From positions 47,660,723 through 47,724,722 of the forward strand of contig OX465584.1 in NCBI GenBank assembly GCA_950022655.1: DNA of 64,000 nt, given 5' to 3'. The position numbers and the translations under genes are program-made. The notes below the pieces were generated by a model. It did no database searches and was not told the DNA's origin. It was given only the letters and a program-made list of their open reading frames with translations. Shown piece by piece: positions 54,306 through 64,000 of the stretch (its first letter is position 1; each line of letters opens with the position of its first letter). This stretch comes from Alentia gelatinosa (lineage: Eukaryota > Annelida > Polychaeta > Phyllodocida > Polynoidae).

Positions 54306-57300
54306 GCTAGTCTGGGACTCTGTACTTTGCAAAGGGATTACAGCGATCATCTCCTCTCTACCTGGAAGGTAAGGCTCTGTGAGGGTCAGCGCACTCGTTA
54401 ATGCCTATTACCTGTAAGTTGTTATTGTGATGGATAGCACTCTTTATCATGATCGATTTCTCACCTATGGCTATAAACAATAGTCAATAAATCATCTGAG
54501 AAAAGCAATCCTCCACTTAAATTCTGGTGTGCTTTTTGTGGGCCTCAATGACTCCTTGTCCATAATCTCCTAAATCACAAATGCAACTATTTTTCTTATC
54601 TATTCTTTGACAACAAATCAACAGTCTAACTTTGATAGATAGGCTAATCGTTCGTCTTCTTTAGTCGCTAGTTGAAGTTAAGATATTCCATTCCGTTTCC
54701 AAAAGATTGCTTAGGTATGCAGGTTTGCATAAGTTGTATTCGAGATTCTATATAGCAATTCTATATTGCAATATTTAAACGTCATACCCTCAGTTAGTTT
54801 CCACCTAATTCACCTACGAAGTGAAAATGTTTTTCAAAATACTGTTTTCATTTCTGATCTTGTTTACCACACACATCTTCAACAAAAAAAGTCAAATGCT
54901 ATAGATCCATAGCAGGAGAGTTCATGTGTATTTGGTTATCGACAATATCCCTGGTCCTATTCTTGATTGATTTCCGGGCTTAAAACAATAATCAATACAA
55001 TCAATAAACCACTCGAGATGAACAAATATTTACTCATGGAAGATACATTCCCTTACTTTTGTGTATTCCCTTTTGCCAAATAGTCTCTAATATAATTGAG
55101 AACCAGCAATTCTGAAACTACTCCCATATAGTGATGCGCATGTTTTCACAATGACATTACCTCATCTAAGTTACAGGGATGTCAATTGAGTCCATGACAT
55201 AAAAAAGAAATAATATTCATGTGGAATTTACTGCCACAGAGAGCCTGGGAAAACATGGAAAACATATTGTCAATTGGCCATGGAATGGAGCTTGGTGTAT
55301 GAGAATAATGAACAACTCTTTGTTGCTGTGAATGAGGCCCAATTAATTCTCTTTTTTTATTTTACACAAGGAAAAAGAATTTTAGAAAATGAAACTGAAA
55401 AACTAACATTTCTTTTGGAAAAGAGGAAAATGCTATCTCTGATTAGTGAACATCACCTAATATACGTTTCTAACTGATTAAAAACATACGTAAAAAGTAT
55501 TTACAGGGTCCGTTCCGCTCGTAACCTAGGAATGCCTCTAGACGCGAACGAATAGGTTCGAATCCCAGCTGTTCCCATGGCACGCTTCCATGGTGACACG
55601 TTAAATGACACATCCTGGACACAGTGCCAAGGTAACACATGGTGGTCGCCCTGTCAAACAGTCTCTAGTACTCCTTCTTGATTAAATCCAGAGACGTAAA
55701 AAGTGGAAATATTTTTTCAAATGTAATTTACTGCCTCGGAGAGACTGAGGAAACATGAAAAATACTTCAATGTTTGCCATGGAATGGACTAAGGGTGTGT
55801 GGGGAGGTTCAAACCATCGTTTTTCTGGCGTGAATGAGGCAGAATAATCGTCAATGCTCACGAGAAAAATGAGATTTTGATAATGTTTAACTAAAACAGC
55901 AATACGTAGCGATCGTGTTGATGATGAATATATGTGAGACTTTACTAGAGGAATATAGAGAAAGGATCAACGTGAAACACAGACAAATAATCATTGATTT
56001 GGCTGTAATTCCCCCTATTCTGTGATTACCAAAAATAGGTGGATACGTAGGTCATATTTCACTCCAACTAAGCTCTGACCGTCCTTGTACAATTGACTGA
56101 AATACCCATTTCGTTGCTTCAGTCGCCGAGTAGGAGAACGGACAAGAAGTTTCACACATAGGTATGATAGTGTCCCTTGTCCTCACCAGTGGGGAGCACC
56201 TATATCTTCATCTCCCACTCACCAACTCTGCATATCAGGACACATATATGTCTTATCTGGCTTCTATCTCTACCACCACTCAGGTCTGGCTGTTTTTCTT
56301 CAGCTCGTAAAATACCAGATCTTCCTCGTGTACCTACCTTTCTGATTCAGCTGTCAGATAGGCCAGACTGCCAGTCATCGATCTATTATGAAGTCCCCAT
56401 TGAAAAAGTATGGGGCTAAAATAAACCACTACCCCCTACTTCTTAGATCAAAACCCATAACTATTGATGACGGTCTTCAAACCATTGACTGCAGCACCCG
56501 AATACTCTCATGGTTGTCGTCGTAATATACTCGCCAATACTTGTCTATTACTACGCTTCGACCTCTCGTAGTTTACGGCCGCCTGTCTGTGACAGTCAGA
56601 CCTTTCGAGCATTGGGCCTTTTTCTACCTGGTCTTGGGGCAGGAAGATCTCAAGGAGTCATCAGATAAGAATCGTCCCAGATCCACCCCCCTCCCCCTAG
56701 GAGAATTTGTTGGGTTTTTTCATCCTCTATTCATACTGGTTTGTATTTTCTACTATATGTTTGGAAAATGATCCTCACACCTTGTGTGATGTTTTTGAAT
56801 GGGTTTTTTTTCATATAAGATAAAATTGTATTCAAACTGGAGTAGATCTACCAGGGTGAAGTATTGCCTGTTTCCAGTGCTATTCATCAGTAATGTATCC
56901 CTATAGTTGGCGACAGAGGTAGAGAGAGAGGTAAGACTCAATGTACTGAGGCCTGTCTACGTATAAAGCAAAGGCTGACCTGCCCGTTACCAGCTGAGCC
57001 AAGGCAGGGTTGTATCCTCCCCACCTCCCGTACTCGCGCCCCCGACGCCACCCCTTTTAAAGCCCCGTGTCCCGTTATCTCAATCGTCGACCTTCAGGTG
57101 GCCGCCAGGTGACTCTGCCGGAGGACGCCACCTGGTGTCGGCATTGTGTACTTGTTTATCAAGCACGGTGGTCTTTCATCGTTGCAGACGGTATATAGCT
57201 ATTCAGGGTTGGAGGTCGCCATCTTGTTCCTGGCGTCAAACAAAACACCAGATGGCGCAAGAGTGGAAGTATATCAATGGATTAATATAGGCTTAACTCT

Positions 57301-59849
57301 CCCCCCCCCACCCCACACACACAAACAAACGTACCAGTGGCACCATCAGATCTTCACCACGGGTCGCACTGGGACCAATTTCCTGGCGGAGGACCTCTAA
57401 GGACGGTACAAATGTATGTAATCAGATTGTGAAGATGCTGCATTATCATTTATATATATATATATACTCTTTGGTAATCTGCATTTAAAAAAACGAACAT
57501 GGCTGTAGAGGCCGCCTTGACCCTGGGTACGTAATCCCCTGTTGGTAGATAAACCCTGCCTGGTTACTCCAGGCTTGTTTGCCGCGCGACCTCTACCCTG
57601 ACAGATAATGGGGCAGTATGGAGAACATTGCTGTGTGACTGTTGGCATATAATTGCCTGACATAGTCCCCCCTTTGATGGCAGACTGTCCATGGTGATGA
57701 GTCTATATTATGCTTCTCTGAATCTAAAGGAAATCTTGTTATTTTCAACCACAGAAATTGATGAAGCCACAGAACAAGATAAGATGCCCTTTGTGATCAA
57801 CATCATGTTCTTAAGCCACTGATAAATGCTACTTAACACCAGAGATAAATGGAGCTGCTTATTATCTTTTAGGAGATAATCAGCTAAGCTGACTGTGATA
57901 TAGGAAAATTTCAACATGAATTTTGTCATTTTTACACCAGAGGGCCACATGATAGACCTGTCGGAAGTCTGGGGCCGGTTGAGACTTTCCCAGGAATCCT
58001 TTCTTTCTTCAGTTCGGTTTATTTTTAAGACCTGAATGCAGATAGATATGGCAGACTGACAGGTCAGTCCACCAGATTGACTTACAGAAACAGTATCTGC
58101 TTAAAACGATGAAAATCTCGCCTCGAAGCGAATTCGTCTCGGCCCACAACGAATTCCCCATTTTGATTTCTCCATTCATAGTATCGAAAACAAAACAAAA
58201 AGTGTCTCCTATTTGAGATCTGTAGTGTCCACCAAGGATACCACAGGTAAAGTACTTGTCTGATTTGTTGTTAAGGATGTAAATACTGCCTGCTCAAGTG
58301 AATATTCTCAAGCTTTCGGCATCATTACACTGCAACTACTGCAGAACGGGCCTGGCGAGTCCATCTTTCAAGTATGGGGTGACTTTTTTTCTTTTCGTTT
58401 CGGGGCGAGTTCTCCACTGAATTATGGGGCGACTTCGTTTCGTGGCGAGTTCTCCACTGAAGTATGGGGCGACTTCGTTTCGAGTTCTCCAGTAACCTCT
58501 GCTTCAGATCCCTGATAAGGGCAACGGGGTCACAGTTACAGTACGCCGTGCTATCACGTATCACTTCTTATCACTACAAATAACCTATCACCCACTGCTC
58601 AATTCTAATCAATCCAGATTTTAGACCAGAACGTTCCAATTTCTCCCACCAAATACATCCATTGCAGGTAAAGTATTAATTAACTTGATGTCGTAACTGC
58701 TATACAAAAGATTAATACGACCAATAGTGTGAATGCTATCCATGGTATATCTACACACACACAGATTTTTCATTAAATTTCTCTTTTAACTTTTGAGCAT
58801 GGGCCACACTTAGAAAGTCTAGTCAGTAATGTACGTGGTATACTATTTAGCGATCCCTATCATGGGGCTATAATCCAAAAGTTTACCTATTAAAACTGTT
58901 CCCGACGGACACACAAAACTATTCTACCTGGACTTTTCCACAAATGCAACTTCAGATACGTTATCGGATTCGTCGATCACAATATCTACATTGCTTTATA
59001 GATTTATGACATATTACCTCACTATCAAATCCGACCTAAGCTACAACACTACAATCTATAGTGAAAAACTGTGAAAAACATGCCAGTTGATTATCAACGA
59101 GTATCTTTTTAACAGATAACAAAGTTCATTTACATTGTTTCTATAGTCATTTTAGTTGTTCTTTAAACATCAAGAATATACTGGAACAACTAATATGGTG
59201 TCATACTCAGCAAAGACACCAGGCTGTACCGAAGCATCTTGATTTGTGATGTGCCAAGAGACTACACATACAGTGGTCTATTGTGATTTCAAATGCTATA
59301 TTAAAAATAGTATCGTCTTATTAGAATAGTCGCTAGATAATTGATATACATGTTAATACCTGCCATTTCATGATTATATTGGTTTCGTGCATCGCATTCT
59401 TTTAATTCCTTCTCTCTATTTTTTTTTTGGGGGGGGGAGGAGAGGGCACCGGGGGTCTGTTACTTTTCCTTGAAACAAAAATTGGCAATAAAAAGAATGG
59501 GTATTTCCCGTACATATTCGACCACTGCTTCTGTTTCATACACATCAGAAGATTACTAAAGGCAATATAGCTGTATGTTATTTAGATAAGCCGAGCAGTC
59601 GTAGCGAGGTCGGGCGTGATATCACCTCCGTATCACACCTGGGTGCAGGCTGGGTACAGTTCTGCACGCACCCGACCCGGCCATTAATTAACACTGGGGT
59701 TAATCTTCCCCTTGACTGCCTCCCCGGCTTTAGAGTCCGGTCAATCCGCCGTCTTATCTGTCTGCCCGCACCTGCACCCCCACCTCTCCTCCCGCCCCTG
59801 CCCGCACACACACACGTAGAGATGGGTCCGGTCATGCCTGGCTGCCATG
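54306..59849. other. Upstream region without recognised exon, part 2
   Basis: It contains a family C element at 55174-55441 and a partial one at about 55,691-55,900. A tRNA-like B-box (GGTTCGAATCC) lies near 55,550. A short tandem repeat of CGAGTTCTCCACTGAA.TATGG lies at about 58,385-58,490, and a homopolymer T/G run near 59,420. GC-rich stretches at about 57,040-57,140 and 59,600-59,850 could be regulatory, but no promoter is supported. Confidence 0.5.
55174..55441. mobile_element. Diverged family C (hAT-like) element
   Basis: Starts CAGGGATGTCAATTGAGTCC and ends ATGCTATCTCTG. It shares GAATGAGGCCCAATT and ATTTTACACAAG with other family members. Confidence 0.65.
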
Positions 59850-61275
59850 ATCCAGATTAGGCCACATGGAGAAGTGTGCCCGGTTCTCCTCCCTGCCCGG
59901 GTTACAGATTAGGCCACATGGAGTAGCGTGCCCAGTTCTCCTCCCTGCCCGGGTTACAGATTAGGCCACATGGAGTAGCGTGCCCGGTTCTCCTCCCTGC
60001 CCGGGTTACAGATTAGGCCACATGGAGTAGCGTGCCCGGTTCTCCTCCCTGCACGGGTTACAGATTAGGCCACATGGAGTAGCGTGCCCGGTTCTCCTCC
60101 CTGCACGGGTTACAGATTAGGCCACATGGAGTAGCGTGCCCGGTTCTCCTCCCTGCACGGGTTACAGATTAGGCCACATGGAGTAGCGTGCCCGGTTCTC
60201 CTCCCTGCACGGGTTACAGATTAGGCCACATGGAGTAGCGTGCCCGGTTCTCCTCCCTGCACGGGTTACAGATTAGGCCACATGGAGTAGCGTGCCCGGT
60301 TCTCCTCCCTGCCCGGGTTACAGATTAGGCCACATGGAGTAGCGTGCCCGGTTCTCCTCCCTGCACGGGTTACAGATTAGGCCACATGGAGTAGCGTGCC
60401 CGGTTCTCCTCCCTGCACGGGTTACAGATTAGGCCACATGGAGTAGCGTGCCCGGTTCTCCTCCCTGCACGGGTTACAGATTAGGCCACATGGAGTAGCG
60501 TGCCCGGTTCTCCTCCCTGCACGGGTTACAGATTAGGCCACATGGAGTAGCGTGCCCGGTTCTCCTCCCTGCCCGGGTTACAGATTAGGCCACATGGAGT
60601 AGCGTGCTCGGTTCTCCTCCCTGCACGGGTTACAGATTAGGCCACATGGAGTACCGTGCCCGGTTCTCCTCCCTGCCTGGGTTACAGATTAGGCCACATG
60701 GAGGAGCGTGCCCGGTTCTCCTCAATGTCCAGGTTACAGATTAGGCCACATGGAGGAGTGTGCCCGGTTCTCCTCCCTGCCCGGGTTACAGATTAGGCCA
60801 CATGGAGTAGCGTGCCCGGTTCTCCTCCCTGCACGGGTTACAGATTAGGCCACATGGAGTAGCGTGCCCGGTTCTCCTCCCTGCCCGGGTTACAGATTAG
60901 GCCACATGGAGTAGCGTGCCCGGTTCTCCTCCCTGCCCGGGTTACAGATTAGGCCACATGGAGTAGCGTGCCCGGTTCTCCTCCCTGCCCGGGTTACAGA
61001 TTAGGCCACATGGAGTAGCGTGCCCGGTTCTCCTCCCTGCACGGGTTACAGATTAGGCCACATGGAGTACCGTGCCCGGTTCTCCTCCCTGCCCGGGTTA
61101 TAGATTAGGCCACATGGAGGAGCGTGCCCGGTTCTCCTCCCTGCATGGGTTACAGATTAGGCCACATGGAGTACCGTGCCCGGTTCTCCTCCCTGCCCGG
61201 GTTATAGATTAGGCCACATGGAGTAGTGTGCCTGGTTCTCCTCCCTGCACGGGTTACAGATTAGGCCACAATGAG
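59850..61275. repeat. 52-bp minisatellite, about 28 copies
   Basis: The tandem unit starts TTACAGATTAGGCCACATGG and continues AGTAGCGTGCCCGG, TTCTCCTCCCTGC, (A/C)CGGG. Central copies differ by one or two bases (mostly ACGGG or CCGGG), while edge copies (for example near 60,720 and 61,270) are more diverged. The unit is not a multiple of three and there is no coding potential. Confidence 0.97.
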
Positions 61276-64000
61276 CAGCAAGCCCAGTTTTCTTCCCTCT
61301 CCTCATCTGAGAAGTCTGCCACACCTCTACTATAAGATACCATAAAACCCCGTTTATAAGCTGCTTTTTTTTAGGAATTTAAAAAAAAATCGGCTTATAA
61401 ATATTTACCAAAGTCGGGAGTCGTCTTATAACTAGCGTTTTTTTCAGGATTCTTTTCATAGAAATTATCTACAACTCTACTTAGATATCCTAGCGGTTCC
61501 TAGAAGTCCTCCACAACTTTACTCAGACATCCTAAAAGCCGCTAGTTGTCCCGCAGAGTTCTTAAAAGCTACCCCTCCCACTCCCCCACCTCTGACAGGA
61601 ATACCACAGAGCACTAATACTTCCCCGTCCGAGCACGAGGTTCGTGTGACACACGCCAGACGCCGCCACTGGCGCCTGTGCTGCTCAGGTGGTGAACGGG
61701 GTGGGTGTGAGGGAGGGGTGTGACAGGTGTGATGGGTGTGACAGGTAGCGTGTCAGGTGAGCCTACACTGGCGACCTGTGCCCACCTGCTAACAGCATTG
61801 TTCTCTCTCAGTGCTGCCTTGTGGTCAGGAATATGAGAGAACGAACTACTGTTGACGATATGATGTCTGTTCTACTTCTTTCTTCCTGTTCCTCAGGAAA
61901 AATGACGTCTTTCATGTGGAATTTACAGCCTCAGTGTGACTCGGAAAACGTGGGAAACAAATCGTCATTGGCCATAGAATGGGACTGGGCTTTGTGGGGG
62001 GTTTGAACCAGTGTTTATTGGTGTGTATGAAGCAAAATCTAATCTTGCTTTGTTTTACACAAGAAGAAACAATCTTATGAACTGAAAATGTAAACAAGGA
62101 TTTCCTTGGAAAAGAACTGCTATCTCCTGTTCCTAGGGCCCTTCACCTATGTCGGTGGCCTCATGGCCATCATGTGACGAGGTAAAATTTCGTCTTTTTT
62201 AGGTGTATACTTACTCTCTATGTAAGACAATATACTTATTATCAATCAGATATATTCCTCTGCCTTTGGCATCGCTATATCTGATTGCTAATTTCAGCAC
62301 ATAGTATTGACGTACAAAGTCAGTCAACCAGTTTCACTATATGGCACATAGTTATTGTGTTATGGAGACGGCAATCTTTCCCCCTGACGCTAAATAAAAC
62401 ACCAGGTGGTGGGTTCAGTTATCAATGGAGTCTATTAAAAATATTTTATTTGGTTTGCCATAAAAGGGTTTTAACCTCGTCTCACGATTATCTATAGATT
62501 ATGACAGCAGAAACAAGGTGGCTGTCCCCTGACTACAGTGGCACTATATTACAATTTATCCTACCCCTAATAAAAAACGCCATAGGCTTAACATGGGATT
62601 TCTTTATGTCACGGGTCAAACTCGTGACGTCTCTTCATATTATTGGTGGATGATGGCGGAACTAGCAATCACTCTGTGCCCTACATGCTGTCACACAGGT
62701 GCTCCTGGCGTTCACGCAGTGGTCAACATGCCGCGCATATCCATCACAAACGGCTCAGACACACGTCACCTCGACACGGGTCTCACCAGCTAATATTCCC
62801 CAGCTCCACACAGGCACTCCGTGTAGGTAACTTCAATGCTAGCAGAAACAATGTAAGAAATCCGCTTAAAAAAAGTTGCAACTCCCGTTATAACTAATTA
62901 AATTAAGTTAGTTAGGATAGAGAAAATTCCCCTTGGGGCAAAAAAGGGAGCAATTAACAGACCATTGTATATGATACAGACCGTTAATATGAATGTTGCG
63001 TTGTACTCATGTGAAGCGAACCTAATAGGTCATGAAGAAAAAGATAAGTAGCAACTGCTCCTTAAAATATGTATACATATATTCCCCAGCTCCTTGATCC
63101 CTTTCATCCCGGCACAATTAACCAAGCAGGCCTGTGGTATGAACGGCCGGTTCCCTGGTACAAACCCCATACACCTACCTTTCATTGAACACAGAAATAA
63201 TTTCATATTTATTTTTAACCAAATCGTCTTTCATCACAGTGGTAGCATAGTGCAGATCAGTCCGACTTTCGCTAGCTCAGTCCGAAAATATGATTGAAGG
63301 ATAGGAAGATTAAATTGTGAGATTTATCGTTCGCTTGACATACTTTTTGTTTTCTAATCCGCTTCCGTCTATTTATACACTGGGTGAACCCACCATGCGA
63401 ACATGTTTTGCCTCACCATTATAGTGCTCCGCTTTACTACATGCACTCATATTATTAGCATGTTTGTATGTATGTTTTTTTTCTAAATGGCCGTTACAAC
63501 TGATTGAGCTACATGGTCGTCTCCGGTACACAAGTTCTGATCCTATCTCCGGTTGATGTCCTTCCATTGATTGGTTGTGTTGGAGATGTTAACACTACAG
63601 AAATAGCCAATCAAATCACTGCTAGATAAAGCTGCGGGATAACGTCACAGACCACAAGTGTGTGCACTGGTTCCCCGGTTATCCGCTAGAGGGCTCGGAT
63701 AGGAGGGGGGGACTACATTGGCCACTAGAGCAGATGCTTGCTACAACACTACGTTAGCTCTGGTGGGGCTAAATCCGCAGCCACCTTGACCCTGAACTCG
63801 CTCTCATTTTCCTGTAGATTTTTCGTACCATGTGGACCTATGCTTGGAGAGTTCCATTTCGCATTCTTGAAGCCATTTTTCCATGTTCTCATTTCTTTTT
63901 GTGTGTATTTAGAATAAAATGTCCATTAAGCTAGACCTTATTATCAATTGTGTAAGCTATGTATAGTACAGAACTTAACTGGGCCAAACTTGTTTGGTCC
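61276..64000. other. Window end without recognised gene
   Basis: It contains a partial family C element at 61897-62129, the second copy of the dispersed repeat at 62343-62690, and near 63,640-63,780 a fragment related to the foldback element at 53471. No exon is supported. Confidence 0.5.
62343..62690. repeat. Dispersed repeat, copy 2
   Basis: It is collinear with 45183-45445 over most of its length, with an extra insertion between GACTACAGTGGC and GGATGATGGCGGAACTAGCA. Both copies end ATCACTCTGTGCC. Confidence 0.65.

Noticed and set aside
55501..55580. tRNA-like B-box GGTTCGAATCC
   Set aside because: No matching acceptor stem, T-stem pairing or anticodon arm can be drawn. At most it is a decayed tRNA-derived SINE.
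59578..59835. GC-rich minus-strand frame of 85 codons as a possible first exon of the scaffold gene
   Set aside because: It is Arg/Gly-rich without a clear donor in the required phase and without resemblance to a NHERF N-terminus. It could as well be promoter DNA.

Overview
The window looks like nuclear DNA from an intron-rich invertebrate animal. Coding exons are short, bounded by GT/AG, and separated by introns of 0.2 to 3 kb that are full of small inverted-repeat transposons and minisatellites. The closest protein matches I recognise are deuterostome or vertebrate-like: the mitochondrial half-ABC transporter ABCB8 and the NHERF family of PDZ scaffolds. Together with minisatellites built across intron/exon borders, which I recall being described from amphioxus Adh, this makes a cephalochordate (Branchiostoma-like) my best guess. 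That is an inference, not a demonstration. I see no rRNA, no CRISPR, no operon and no convincing tRNA.

Layout. (1) Positions 1-11,700, plus strand: the last 13 coding exons of an ABCB8 orthologue (474 codons plus stop). The 5' end lies outside the window. The exons join in frame with consistent phases and carry Walker A, Q-loop, signature, Walker B, D-loop and H-loop. Two introns contain minisatellites whose repeat unit copies the next exon's splice acceptor together with the first bases of that exon. (2) About 11,700-14,150: intergenic DNA between convergent genes, dominated by a 212-bp and a 936-bp inverted-repeat element. (3) About 14,150-50,877, minus strand: a very large NHERF-like scaffold gene. 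From 5' to 3' it has ten PDZ domains, one per exon, all with symmetric phase 1-1. A 35-nt linker exon then changes the phase to 0. A tail follows of exons that are all phase 0-0: a 1,818-nt charged low-complexity exon, a PTPEPV-repeat exon, five short or medium acidic exons, and a 720-nt Ser/Thr/Glu-rich exon. The last exon ends in a C-terminal ERM-binding-type peptide. The 20 exons sum to one uninterrupted frame of about 2,614 codons. The first coding exon or exons and the promoter were not found. (4) 50,878-64,000: no exon I can support. It holds small transposons, an 835-bp foldback element and a 1.4-kb array of a 52-bp minisatellite.

Function. ABCB8 is an inner-mitochondrial-membrane half transporter. 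The second gene would encode a submembrane scaffold: the PDZ modules bind C-terminal tails of transporters and receptors, and the C-terminus couples to ezrin/radixin/moesin and actin. The two genes are only neighbours; nothing suggests a shared pathway. All exon borders are my own reading of splice consensus and phase, without transcript data.
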